Source: Sphingomonas montana
GTDB lineage: Bacteria > Pseudomonadota > Alphaproteobacteria > Sphingomonadales > Sphingomonadaceae
Assembly (NCBI RefSeq): GCF_001956315.1
Contig: NZ_MOLY01000029.1
Coordinates: 32,470-96,469, forward strand
Length of the DNA stretch: 64,000 nt
Direction of reading: 5' to 3'
Under the pieces are notes generated by a model. The model was not told the DNA's origin. It did not search any database and saw only the letters and a program-made list of their open reading frames with translations. Of the stretch, positions 9,104-17,660 are shown piece after piece (within the stretch, counting starts at the first letter, position 1; the number at the start of each line of letters is the position of its first letter). A program made the translations under genes and the position numbers.

Positions 9104-10354
9104 TCATCCAAGCAGAAGGCGCGTGCCGAGTGCCGCGGCGAGCGTCAGAGGCATGGCCACCGCGCCGACCTTGAAAAAGCGCCAGAATCCGACATCCCCG
9201 CCCTCGCGGCGGATTGCCTGCAGCCACAGGATGGTCGCCAGGCTTCCGGTGATCGACAGGTTCGGACCCAGATCGATGCCGATCAGCAGCCCGTCGACGA
9301 CCAGCCGTGGCGGCTGCGCCTGTGCCACTGCGGTGCTTGCGACGAGCCCGGCGGGAAGATTGTTCATCAGGTTCGACGCCACCGCCAGGGTCGCCCCCGA
9401 CACTAGCGACGCCTGGACCGGATCGGCCGACGCTATGCGTAGCGCTTGCGCGACCCAGCCGATCACCCCGGTCAAATCGAACGCTTCGACCAGCACAAAC
9501 AGTCCCGCGACGAGCGGCAGCACGCTCCACGAAATGTCCTTCAGCAGCGGCAGCGGCGATGACCGCGCAATCGCGCAGACCGCCAGCGTTGTCGTGATCC
9601 CCGCGATCATGGTCGGCAAGCCAAGTTCCATGTCGAGCGCGGACACAATCAGCAGGAGGATCGCGGTGGCGACGATGCCGACGAACGCCGCTTTGCCAGC
9701 GGTCGTCAGAGGCGTGCGCGCGACGTCGCTGAGGCAGGTGCCGGCAAGCCGTTTGCGCTCGACCCAGCGCAGCACGAGGAATGTGACGAGGATCGATGCC
9801 AGCGACGGCAGCCCGAACGAGGCGAACCATTGTCCGAGCGGCGGCATATGCCCCCCGTACAGCACGAGGTTGGCAGGGTTGGATATCGGCAGCACAAAGC
9901 TGGCGGCATTGGCGATCAGCGCGCAGGCGAACAGCAGCGGCATCGGATCGGCCCTCGCCTTCCGTGCGGCGGCATAGACCGCGGGCGTCAGCACCACCGC
10001 GGTCGCGTCGTTAGAGAGGAAGGTCGTCGTGAAGATTCCGGTCACATAGACCAAGGCGAACAGTCGTGCGGGCGAGCCCCGGGAATGGATCACCGCGGTC
10101 GCCGCGACCCAGTCGAACAATCCTTCCGCGCGCGCTACCTCGCTCAGCAGCATCATGCCGATCAGGAAGAGATAAACGTCCATTCCCCTGGCGACCGCGC
10201 CGACCGCGGCGGCGAAGGGCATCAGCCCGAACAGCAGCAGCAGTACCGCACCTGCGACCGCCCAGATCGCTTCGGGCCAACGGAATGGTCGTGCGATTAC
10301 CGCGGCGATGGATGCGGCGCAGATCCCCCAGGTGGCACCGGTCGCCAGGATCAC
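9104..10354 (-). CDS. ArsB-like anion permease (SLC13/ArsB-NhaD superfamily)
   Basis: 416-residue inner-membrane protein with about eleven hydrophobic segments. It has the ArsB-type signature segments FTTTFLSNDATAVVLTPAV and LPISNPANLVLY in the first half and SNLMNNLPAGL and GPNLSITGSLATILW in the second. The family exports arsenite/antimonite or moves other oxyanions. The start is set at GTG 10354 because it overlaps the stop of the preceding 65-residue gene by 4 bases (GTGA); a TTG at 10390 is an alternative. No arsenate reductase or ars-type ArsR lies beside it, so arsenite is a likely but unproved substrate. Confidence 0.85.
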   Translation of the reverse strand: MILATGATWGICAASIAAVIARPFRWPEAIWAVAGAVLLLLFGLMPFAAAVGAVARGMDVYLFLIGMMLLSEVARAEGLFDWVAATAVIHSRGSPARLFALVYVTGIFTTTFLSNDATAVVLTPAVYAAARKARADPMPLLFACALIANAASFVLPISNPANLVLYGGHMPPLGQWFASFGLPSLASILVTFLVLRWVERKRLAGTCLSDVARTPLTTAGKAAFVGIVATAILLLIVSALDMELGLPTMIAGITTTLAVCAIARSSPLPLLKDISWSVLPLVAGLFVLVEAFDLTGVIGWVAQALRIASADPVQASLVSGATLAVASNLMNNLPAGLVASTAVAQAQPPRLVVDGLLIGIDLGPNLSITGSLATILWLQAIRREGGDVGFWRFFKVGAVAMPLTLAAALGTRLLLG

Positions 10355-10548
10355 CAGCGCTTGCCGTTCTCGTCGGGACCGAGCTGGCAACCAGGAATGC
10401 CGGACGCGGGCCGGGCGCCGATGCCGTAGATGTCGCGGCCCGGCGCGATCGGCAGGCCAACCCGGGGAATGTCGGCCTCGCCACGAACGAGGACGTCGAT
10501 GACGTCGCGTTCGTTATGGGCCCAGCTCGGCGACGACGTGCCCGTCAC
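10351..10548 (-). CDS. Unknown 65-residue protein between two transporter genes
   Basis: A GTG at 10548 overlaps the MFS stop (GTGA), and its TGA at 10351-10353 overlaps the start of the ArsB-like gene in the same way. The 65-residue product is soluble and Gly/Pro-rich, with NERDVIDVLVRGEADIPRV, GRDIYGIGARPASG and GCQLGPDENGKRW at the C-terminus. It has one cysteine and no membrane segment. I recognise no family. The double 4-base coupling in a three-gene operon is the main argument that it is translated. It might be a small partner of one carrier or a link that keeps ribosomes coupled; both ideas are inference. Confidence 0.5.
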   Translation of the reverse strand: MTGTSSPSWAHNERDVIDVLVRGEADIPRVGLPIAPGRDIYGIGARPASGIPGCQLGPDENGKRW

Positions 10549-11795
10549 CTGCGCGTTTCCGGCATGGCGACGAGATACAGGACGAAGCCCGCAGCGGCGA
10601 TCCCCGCGAGCGTCAGGAAGCCGGCAGTATAGCCCGCCCACACGATGATTGCCCCGGCGAGCGTTGCCGACAGCGCGGCACCCAATCCGAACACCGCCGA
10701 GACGACGCCCTGGCTAACGTTGAAGCGCCCGCTACCCTGAGTCAGGTCGGCGACGATCACCGGGAACAGCGCACCGAAGATGCCCGCACCGATCCCGTCC
10801 AGCGCCTGAACCCCGACCAGCCACCATGGATCGTTCGAGACGGTATAGAGCGCACCCCGCGCGGCGAGGAAGGCGAATGCGACAAGGAAGATCGGCTTGG
10901 TGCCCCAGCGTTCCGTATTGCGCCCGACGACGATCGCGACCGGCACCATGACCAGCTGCGCCGCGACGATGCAGGCGGCCGTGAGCGAGGTCGCCTTATC
11001 GGTGCCGACGGTGCGGCTGAGCAGCTGGCTGACCGAGGTCAGCATCGCCGCGTTCGACAGGTGGAACGTGAACGCAACCGCCGCGAAGATCATCAGCGCG
11101 CGGTTCTCCAGCAGCGTCTTCCAACCGCTCGGCTCCTCGCAGCCTTCTGCGGGCTCGCAGTCGAGGCCGCGCGCGACGGCATTGTCGATGTCCTTCTCAT
11201 CGATCCGCATCGACACGATGACGCTCGCGATGGTCAGCCCCGCCATTAGCCAGAACACGACCACCGGGCCGAACTTCCACGCCAGCACGCCGGCAAGTGC
11301 TGCCGAGACCGCGTTGCCTGCATGATTGAACGCCTCGTTACGGCCGACGCGCTTGGCGAACATCTTTGGCCCGACGAGCCCCAGCGAGATTGCCAAGATC
11401 GCAGGGGCAAACAGCGCACCAGCCGCCGCCGCGATCGACTGGGTAATTGTCACCATCGTGAAGCCGGAGACGACCGGCAGCGACAGACTGCTCAACGTCA
11501 CCAGCAATGCGGCCACGATCACGATCCGCGGCTTGTTCTTCGCGCGATCGATCAGCCCGCCCGCCGGCGTCTGCGAGAGCAGCCCGACTATCCCGGCGAT
11601 GGTCAATACCATCCCCACGGTCGCCTCGTTCCAGCCATGCGAAGGCCCGCGCACGACCAGCAGGTAAATGGCGAGATAGGGACCTAGCCCGTCGCGGACG
11701 TCGGCCAGAAAGAAGTTCAGCGCATCCAGCGTGCGCGTTGCCGGCGGGTGGTCGGGAAAGCTCGCTCGGCCCGGGGTAGCTGCCACAGGGGCCAT
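10545..11795 (-). CDS. MFS transporter, substrate unknown
   Basis: 416-residue major facilitator with twelve predicted membrane helices. It has GLLSQTPAGGLIDRAKNKPRIV in the loop 2-3 position and a hydrophilic central loop (about residues 195-225) containing CEPAEGCEEPSGW. The start at ATG 11795 has GGAG 7 bases upstream. It is the first gene of a minus-strand operon that continues with a coupled 65-residue protein and an ArsB-like permease. That suggests export of a toxic compound or oxyanion derivative, but no substrate motif allows a firm claim. Confidence 0.85.
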   Translation of the reverse strand: MAPVAATPGRASFPDHPPATRTLDALNFFLADVRDGLGPYLAIYLLVVRGPSHGWNEATVGMVLTIAGIVGLLSQTPAGGLIDRAKNKPRIVIVAALLVTLSSLSLPVVSGFTMVTITQSIAAAAGALFAPAILAISLGLVGPKMFAKRVGRNEAFNHAGNAVSAALAGVLAWKFGPVVVFWLMAGLTIASVIVSMRIDEKDIDNAVARGLDCEPAEGCEEPSGWKTLLENRALMIFAAVAFTFHLSNAAMLTSVSQLLSRTVGTDKATSLTAACIVAAQLVMVPVAIVVGRNTERWGTKPIFLVAFAFLAARGALYTVSNDPWWLVGVQALDGIGAGIFGALFPVIVADLTQGSGRFNVSQGVVSAVFGLGAALSATLAGAIIVWAGYTAGFLTLAGIAAAGFVLYLVAMPETRR

Positions 11796-12198
11796 TCACG
11801 TTCTCCAGGATAGACTTGAGCGGATGAACTCCGCAGTCGCTTTAGAGCGGTCGAGCGACGCGAGGCTGAACGGAATTGTTCAGTTTCGGTTTCCTGATTG
11901 TTACGAAATGTTTCCGCGCGAAGTGAAGGGCGGTCCTGCCTGAACAAGTGTCCGCTTAAGGACGCGTCGTTATCTTACACAGATGTCGACAAATGAGTCG
12001 GTGTTGCCGTGAGCCGGATCAACGGTGGGCGGGGCGGAGGATGGCACCGAACTGAAAAGGTCGTTGTCCGGCAACGTCTCGACGATGGCGTCCGGCTCGG
12101 TGTCACCTTCGATCAATCTTTGCGAGGAATATCGGCTGGTACGGATCGAACCGGTCTGCGCTGCGCTTTGCCGTCGAGTTGATAGCGAGGGCCGAGAA
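11796..12198. other. Divergent intergenic region before the GH130-like gene
   Basis: About 400 bases separate the divergent MFS and GH130-like genes. It includes a relatively AT-rich patch around 11880-11990 suitable for promoters. The GH130 frame is open back to 12025, so its last 170 bases could be an N-terminal extension, but that part reads less like the family. Nothing else is recognised. Confidence 0.35.
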
Positions 12199-13479
12199 AT
12201 GGAAGCTGCGGACGTGTTCAAGACGCTTGATCTGGAGTTGAAACCGGACCCGGCGCGTACCGTCATCCGGCCTTTCAGCTTCAATTATCCCGATGCCTTT
12301 GCCGAGGGACGGCCGACCCGGTCGGAAGCGGTCGCGGCACGCCTGATGGCGCAACCGGCCGAGATGCGCCAGCGGATGCTGGAGCTACTCCATGATGCAA
12401 TGCAGTCGCGCCACCGGAACGTCGATCAGGTGTTCCTGCGGCGCTTCGAGCAGGTAAAGGACGAGTTGGGCGTCGTGGTCGAGGCGGAGTGCGACCGGCT
12501 GCTGATCGGCGCCTATTTCAGCCAGGAGTATGCCTTCGAGAGCGCCGCGCTGTTCAACCCGTCGATCGTGCCGGTCCTGGATCAGGAACCAAACGACGAC
12601 AGCATCGCCTTCCTTCTGTCGTTGCGCGGCGTAGGGGAGGGGCATATCTCCTCGGTCACCTTCCGGTCGGGGACGTGGGACGGCGAGGAAGGCCTGGTGA
12701 TCGATCCGGCCAGCTCGCAAGGCGTGCCGCCGCGGATCGAGCAGGACGACGATGCCGGCTGGGTTCGGCTGCGGTCCGACGACAGCGAGGACGTTTCGGA
12801 GACGGTGATCTTCCCGACCTTGCCGAGCCAGCGGCAGGGGGTCGAGGATCTGCGCCTCGTTCGCTTTACCGATGATGACGGCACGCAGAGCATGATCGGC
12901 ACGTACACGGCATTCGATGGGCGCGATGCGCGTGCGGAACTGCTGCGCGGCATCGACCTGCGAACCTACGAGATGCAGGCACTGACGGGCGCGATGTCGT
13001 CGTACAAGGGGATGGCGCTCTTCCCCCGGCGGATCGACGGGCAGTTCGTGATGCTGGGCCGGCAGGATAACGAGAATATCTGGCTGCTACGGTCCGATAA
13101 CATGCGGCATTGGGACACGGGCAAGATCATCATGGGCCCGCAGTACCCATGGGAGTTTGTCCAAATGGGCAATTGCGGGTCGCCGATCGAGATCGACGAG
13201 GGCTGGCTCGTGTTCACCCACGGCGTCGGGCTGGTCCGGGGGTATTGCGTCGGCGCCTGCCTGCTCGACAAGGCCGATCCGAGCAAGGTGCTGGGGCGGA
13301 CCCCCTCGCCGCTGCTGTTTCCGAGCGGGGAACAGCGTGGCGGCTATGTTCCAAACGTGACGTACAGCTGCGGCGCATTGCTCCACAAGCGGCGGATTCT
13401 GCTGCCCTATGCGATTGCCGATGAGTATTCGGCGTTCGCGGTCGGCAGCGTGGACGATATCCTGTCCGTGATGCGCTAG
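12199..13479 (+). CDS. Glycoside hydrolase family 130-like protein (mannoside phosphorylase/mannosidase type)
   Basis: 426-residue cytoplasmic enzyme-like protein with a five-bladed beta-propeller pattern. Family features are SSYKGMALFPRRIDGQFVML, NENIWLLRSDNMRHW, GNCGSPIEIDEGWLVFTHGV and GGYVPNVTYSCGALLHKRRILLPYAIAD near the C-terminus. GH130 members phosphorolyse or hydrolyse beta-mannosides such as beta-1,2- or beta-1,4-mannobiose; which activity applies cannot be told here. An alpha-helical N-terminal extension (about residues 20-95) precedes the propeller, as in several longer GH130 subgroups. ATG 12199 is preferred; the frame is open upstream to 12025. It stands alone, with no sugar transporter beside it. 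Confidence 0.82.
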   Translation: MEAADVFKTLDLELKPDPARTVIRPFSFNYPDAFAEGRPTRSEAVAARLMAQPAEMRQRMLELLHDAMQSRHRNVDQVFLRRFEQVKDELGVVVEAECDRLLIGAYFSQEYAFESAALFNPSIVPVLDQEPNDDSIAFLLSLRGVGEGHISSVTFRSGTWDGEEGLVIDPASSQGVPPRIEQDDDAGWVRLRSDDSEDVSETVIFPTLPSQRQGVEDLRLVRFTDDDGTQSMIGTYTAFDGRDARAELLRGIDLRTYEMQALTGAMSSYKGMALFPRRIDGQFVMLGRQDNENIWLLRSDNMRHWDTGKIIMGPQYPWEFVQMGNCGSPIEIDEGWLVFTHGVGLVRGYCVGACLLDKADPSKVLGRTPSPLLFPSGEQRGGYVPNVTYSCGALLHKRRILLPYAIADEYSAFAVGSVDDILSVMR

Positions 13480-13511
13480 AGAAAGGAGCCGCAGGTGGCG
13501 CTCCAGTCGCG

Positions 13512-13907
13512 CTAGCGTTCGCCAGACCGCCGCATCGGCATGGCGTCGATCGTTTTCTCGAGAATAGCGGCGGGGATCGGCGAGGTTCGGCTGAGCTTGA
13601 CGCCGCCGTCCTTGCCGATGAGGACGACCATGAAGCCGGCGGCCGAGAGACCGTAACGTTTGCGGATCGTGGGTGCCGGATCGTTCGTGCCCGACACCGT
13701 GTCGCCCACGATCTCGACGACAGCGAGATCGCGTTCGGCCGCACTCCGCTTCCATTTTGCCAGGATCCGGCGCTGTTCCTCGAGGGCCGGATCGCCCGAG
13801 CCGGGGGTGCTGACGAGCAACACGCGCTTTTCCCATCGCATCGACGACAGGCTGGTGGAGGCCGCAGCCATCAGGGACATGGTGGTGAACAACTTCAGGG
13901 TAAGCAT
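13512..13907 (-). CDS. DUF4174 domain protein, probably exported
   Basis: 131 residues with an N-terminal hydrophobic stretch (LTLKLFTTMSLMAAAST), a likely signal sequence or anchor. Then come MRWEKRVLLVSTPGSGDPALEEQRRIL, a central ERDLAVVEI, and the strongly conserved FMVVLIGKDGGVKLSRTSPI and IDAMPMRR. These match DUF4174, a thioredoxin-fold-like family of unknown function common in proteobacteria. The start at ATG 13907 is chosen because it begins the signal-like segment; the frame is open further upstream. It lies 80 bases downstream of the TauE gene on the same strand and may be the last gene of the sulfur operon. Confidence 0.75.
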   Translation of the reverse strand: MLTLKLFTTMSLMAAASTSLSSMRWEKRVLLVSTPGSGDPALEEQRRILAKWKRSAAERDLAVVEIVGDTVSGTNDPAPTIRKRYGLSAAGFMVVLIGKDGGVKLSRTSPIPAAILEKTIDAMPMRRSGER

Positions 13908-13987
13908 CCGTCCCCAACGCGCGGCATCGTCTGCCGTTTCGTCGTGGATCGGCTTGTCCCCGAGCGCTTCGCGCAAGCAAGAGCCTG

Positions 13988-14776
13988 TCAGGATAAGGCA
14001 AGGGCTGCAGCGCTCTTCCAGATCATGTAACCTGCCACGGAAAAGATCAGCACGGCAAAGACGGTTGTGAGCTGCCCACTGCCCGACAGCCGTCGTGCGG
14101 CGACCGTACCCCCCAGTCCGCCGGCGATACCACCGGTGATGAAGACGCCCGCCAGCGTCCAGTTGACCAGTCCCGACAACCCATAGTTGAACGCGGTCGT
14201 CAGCCCGAAGGCGGTGACCGCGACCAGGCTGGTGCCGACGGCGTTGATGATCGGCATACTGGTCGAGGCGATCAACCCCGGCACGATCAGGAACCCGCCG
14301 CCGATGCCGAAAAAGCCGGAGAAGACACCGGTTGCCATTCCAAGTCCAACCACCTTGGGAGCGTTGGCGCGGTTACATTGTGCGCCCGGAATGCCGAGCG
14401 CGCGACGACCGCGTAGCATGAGCACGCCCACGACGATCATGACGATCGCGAACAGGAAGAGCAGTTTATGCCCATCGAACGCCTTGCCGGCGGTCGAACC
14501 GCACAGCGCGCCGATCACGCCTGCGCCTGCATAAATCAGCCCGCAGCGCCATTTCACGGTTCCGGCGCGGGCATGTCCGATCAGTCCGGTGGCAGCGTTT
14601 GCGGCGACCGCCAGCGCCGATGTGCCGATGGCGACGTGCGGATTGGCGACGCCGACAAGATACACCATCAACGGCACCGCCAGGATCGAACCGCCGCCGC
14701 CGACCAGCGCGAGGGTGAAACCGACCAGCGATCCTGACAGCGCGCCCAGGGCATATTGTAACGGTTCGAGCGACAT
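13988..14776 (-). CDS. TauE/SafE family sulfite exporter
   Basis: 262-residue membrane protein with eight hydrophobic segments and the duplicated TauE/SafE pattern: SLVGFTLALVGGGGSILAVPLMVYLVG in the first half and GFFGIGGGFLIVPGL in the second, each with the glycine-rich turn. The family exports sulfite and organosulfonates. It begins 2 bases after the stop of the DUF442-SQR gene, with the persulfide-dioxygenase-like gene further upstream on the same strand. The likely role is to expel sulfite made when persulfide is oxidised, as in bigR-type operons (established for that operon type; inferred here). Confidence 0.88.
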   Translation of the reverse strand: MSLEPLQYALGALSGSLVGFTLALVGGGGSILAVPLMVYLVGVANPHVAIGTSALAVAANAATGLIGHARAGTVKWRCGLIYAGAGVIGALCGSTAGKAFDGHKLLFLFAIVMIVVGVLMLRGRRALGIPGAQCNRANAPKVVGLGMATGVFSGFFGIGGGFLIVPGLIASTSMPIINAVGTSLVAVTAFGLTTAFNYGLSGLVNWTLAGVFITGGIAGGLGGTVAARRLSGSGQLTTVFAVLIFSVAGYMIWKSAAALALS

Positions 14777-14778
14777 CG

Positions 14779-16467
14779 TCAGGCGGTCTGCCGTACACCG
14801 GCAGCCAGCGGCTGGGGTGCGACGAGCCATTCATGCCCCTTGAGCATACCGTTCCAGTAGATCCAGGGCAGGGCCGCAGACTTCAGGAGCCAGGGCAGCC
14901 GCTGCGGCTGCTTCCCGTCGATCAGCCACTTCGGAAAGCTCGGCAGGAGCTTGCCGCCGTAGCCGAACTCGGCGAGCACGATCCTGCCCTTCTCGACCGT
15001 GAGCGGGCACGAACCGTAACCGTCATAGCCGGCGACAAGAGGCTCGCCGGCCAGGGTCGCCAGCAGGTTGACGGCGACGACCGGAGCCTGCTTGCGGACG
15101 GCCGCGGCGGTCTTGGCGTTCGGCGTCGACCCGGCGTCGCCCAGCCCGAAAACGTTCGGATAACGAACATGGCGCAGGGTCATGGGGTCCATGTCGACAT
15201 AGCCGGCAGCATCGGCCAGCGCGCTGTCGGCGATGAACGTCGGCGGTTTCTGCGGCGGCGTGACATGGAGCATGTCGAAGCGGCGCGTGACCTCGCCTGC
15301 CTTCTCGCGGAACGTGGCCGTCCGCGTCGGGCCGTCCACGGCAACCAGGGTCGATCCGAAGTTCAGGTCGATGGCGTAGCGATCGACGTAGGACATCAGC
15401 GCCGGGACGTAGTCCTTGACCCCGAACAGCACAGGACCGGCATTGTGAAAGCCGACGTCGATCGTCTCGAGCACGCCGCGTTTGGCCCATTCGTCGCACG
15501 AGAGGTACATCGCCTTCTGCGGTGCGCCGGCGCATTTGATCGGCATCGGTGGCTGCGTGAAGAGCGCGACACCGTCCCGGAGCTGCTGCACCAGCTGCCA
15601 GGTATAGGGCGCGGTGTCGTAGCCATAGTTGGACGTCACCCCGTTACGACCGAGCGTTGCCGAAAGGCCGGCTATCCCATCCCAGTCGAGCTGGATCCCG
15701 GGTGTCACGACCAAGGCACGATACCGCAGAACGGTGCCCGCAGCGGTCGTCACACTGTCCTGGTCGGGTTCAAACGTCGCGACGGCGTCCTTCACCCACG
15801 TCACGCCCTTCGGCATCACGGAAGCCATGGTTCGTCGCGTAGATTTCGCGTCGAAGACGCCAGCCCCCACCATCGTCCAGCCCGGCTGATAGAAATGGTC
15901 GGTGCGGGGCTCGACGATGGCGATCCGCAACGCGGCGTCACGCCTCAGGAGGGAGGTAGCCGTCGAAATGCCGCCGGCGCCGCCCCCAACGATGACGACG
16001 TCGTAGCGCATGATGCCGCTGCCGGTCGGTGCGCCGGATGTCCTGGCCCCCGTCTTCGCGCCGAGCCGCGCGCGAAGAGACGAGAGATCATAGCCTGCCC
16101 GCTGTGCGATCTTCAGGATCTCGGCGGTCGGGCGGCGTCCGGCCTGGCCAAGTGCCCACAACGTCGTCGAACGTGTCCCACTCCGGCAGAAGGCCAGCGT
16201 GTCGCCATCCGTTGTGCGAAGCGCCTCGATAAAGGCCGCAACCGACCGATCGTCGAAGGTGCCGCTTGCGATGGGAATATGGCGATAGGCGACGCCGCGC
16301 GCGCGGGCGCGCTCTGCCAGCTCGGCCGAGGTCGGCTGGCCGGGTTCCTCGCCGTCAGGCCGGTTGTTGATGATCAGGCGGACACCGGCGTCTGCGGCCC
16401 GATCGATGTCGCAAGGAGAAAGCTGGCCCGCTACCAGCAGACGATCGTCTAGCGTCTTCGGGTTCAT
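14779..16467 (-). CDS. DUF442 phosphatase/sulfurtransferase-like domain fused to sulfide:quinone oxidoreductase-like FAD enzyme
   Basis: 562 residues. Residues 1-135 are a DUF442 (TIGR01244-like) domain with AFCRSGTRS around Cys94. From about 152 a flavoprotein starts at RYDVVIVGGGAGG (FAD-binding 161-166), then DHFYQPGWTMVGAG and PIKCAGAPQKAMYLS with the first SQR redox cysteine Cys312. The enzyme should oxidise sulfide to persulfide and feed quinone. The site where related SQRs carry the second redox cysteine reads GLGDAGSTPNAK (about 441-452) and has none. ATG 16467 has AGGAGAGG just upstream. The next gene is the sulfite exporter. Membrane-associated on the cytoplasmic side by analogy. 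Confidence 0.87.
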   Translation of the reverse strand: MNPKTLDDRLLVAGQLSPCDIDRAADAGVRLIINNRPDGEEPGQPTSAELAERARARGVAYRHIPIASGTFDDRSVAAFIEALRTTDGDTLAFCRSGTRSTTLWALGQAGRRPTAEILKIAQRAGYDLSSLRARLGAKTGARTSGAPTGSGIMRYDVVIVGGGAGGISTATSLLRRDAALRIAIVEPRTDHFYQPGWTMVGAGVFDAKSTRRTMASVMPKGVTWVKDAVATFEPDQDSVTTAAGTVLRYRALVVTPGIQLDWDGIAGLSATLGRNGVTSNYGYDTAPYTWQLVQQLRDGVALFTQPPMPIKCAGAPQKAMYLSCDEWAKRGVLETIDVGFHNAGPVLFGVKDYVPALMSYVDRYAIDLNFGSTLVAVDGPTRTATFREKAGEVTRRFDMLHVTPPQKPPTFIADSALADAAGYVDMDPMTLRHVRYPNVFGLGDAGSTPNAKTAAAVRKQAPVVAVNLLATLAGEPLVAGYDGYGSCPLTVEKGRIVLAEFGYGGKLLPSFPKWLIDGKQPQRLPWLLKSAALPWIYWNGMLKGHEWLVAPQPLAAGVRQTA

Positions 16468-16620
16468 CGAACCTCTCCTGTTTGGGTCGTCAGAGGCGGG
16501 AAGGGGGCGAGCGCCTGTCGGTCGGCCTTGTCGACAGACGACCGCGCACTTGACCGAGGCGGTGCCTCCGATCCTCGGCATCGGTCGATACTTGCGGCGG
16601 CATCCGCCTTCCGGTGCGCG

Positions 16621-17553
16621 CTACAGCGCATTCAGCGGGATCCTGAGATACCGTGTACCGTTCGTTTCCGGTTCCGGCAGATGACCGGCCCGCATGTTGA
16701 TCTGGATGGACGGAAGGATCAGCTTTGGCATCGACAGGGTTGCGTCGCGTGCGGTGCGCATTGCGACGAACGCCTCCTCGTCGATCCCGGCATGGACATG
16801 GACGTTGGCGTCGCTTTGCAGCCCGATCGTGGTTTCCCACATGAAGCGGTCCCGGCCGGGCGCCTTGTAGTCGTGGCACAGGAAGACCCGCATCGCGCGC
16901 GGGAGATCCATCAGGCGGCGGATCGAGCGGTAGAGCAGCCGGGCATCGCCGCCCGGAAAGTCGCAACGCGCGGTGCCGTAGTCGGGCATGAACAGCGTGT
17001 CGCCGGTGAATAGCGCGTCGCCGATCACATAGGCCAGATCGGCGGGCGTGTGGCCGGGCACGTGCAACGCTACGGCTTCGATCGATCCGACCGCGAAGCG
17101 ATCGCCGTCGTTGAAAAGTCGGTCGAACTGCGAGCCGTCGCGTTTGAAGTCACCTCCTTCGTTGAAGATGTTGCCGAACACATCCTGCACCGTGACGATC
17201 TCGCGTCCGATGGCCAGTTTCCCGCCCAGCCGCTTCTGAAGATACGGCGCGGCCGAAAGGTGATCGGCATGCACATGCGTCTCGAGCAGCCATTCGACGC
17301 GTAGCTTCTCAGCCTCGACGTAGGCGATAAGGCTATCGGCCGAGGCGGTATCGGTACGACCGGCGGCGGCATCGAAGTTCAGGACGCTGTCGATGATCGC
17401 GGCTGCCCGCGTGCGGGGATCATGGACGACGTAGCTGATGGTGTTCGTCGGCTCGTCGAACAGGGCATGCACGATGGGCGTTGGCATCATGCCTTGAAGC
17501 ACCTGGTTTGCAACCTCCGTGGACGCCTGCAGCGGTTCGTCAGGCGGGACCAT
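16621..17553 (-). CDS. MBL-fold persulfide dioxygenase-like hydrolase (Blh/ETHE1 type)
   Basis: 310-residue metallo-beta-lactamase-fold protein. It has the metal site ETHVHADHLSAAPYL, a later HVPGHTPADLAYVIGDALFTGDTLFMPDYGTARCDFPGG, and FLCHDYKAPGRD. It groups with ETHE1/Blh-like persulfide dioxygenases, which oxidise glutathione persulfide to sulfite and glutathione. The start at ATG 17553 gives a typical N-terminus. It heads a minus-strand set with the DUF442-SQR fusion (about 150 bases downstream) and TauE. It is divergent from a peroxiredoxin and a BigR-like regulator, across a 107-base gap that probably holds both promoters. Confidence 0.87.
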   Translation of the reverse strand: MVPPDEPLQASTEVANQVLQGMMPTPIVHALFDEPTNTISYVVHDPRTRAAAIIDSVLNFDAAAGRTDTASADSLIAYVEAEKLRVEWLLETHVHADHLSAAPYLQKRLGGKLAIGREIVTVQDVFGNIFNEGGDFKRDGSQFDRLFNDGDRFAVGSIEAVALHVPGHTPADLAYVIGDALFTGDTLFMPDYGTARCDFPGGDARLLYRSIRRLMDLPRAMRVFLCHDYKAPGRDRFMWETTIGLQSDANVHVHAGIDEEAFVAMRTARDATLSMPKLILPSIQINMRAGHLPEPETNGTRYLRIPLNAL

Positions 17554-17660
17554 GGCGACTCGACCCTTAAATGGTTGCACATATCGTGTAATCAAGGGAG
17601 GATGTTGCGTCAACGGAAGCGAGCGGCGACAAGGGTGGTCTCCGCACAAAGGGTCCCCGC
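17554..17660. promoter_or_regulatory. Divergent promoter region between persulfide dioxygenase-like and peroxiredoxin genes
   Basis: The 107-base gap contains an AT-richer core (TTAAATGGTTGCACATATCGTGTAATC, 17566-17592 region) with a weak ACA-tatcg-TGT dyad. BigR-type regulators bind AT-rich palindromes in such divergent regions, and a BigR-like gene lies two genes away. The exact operator is not certain from the sequence. Confidence 0.4.
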
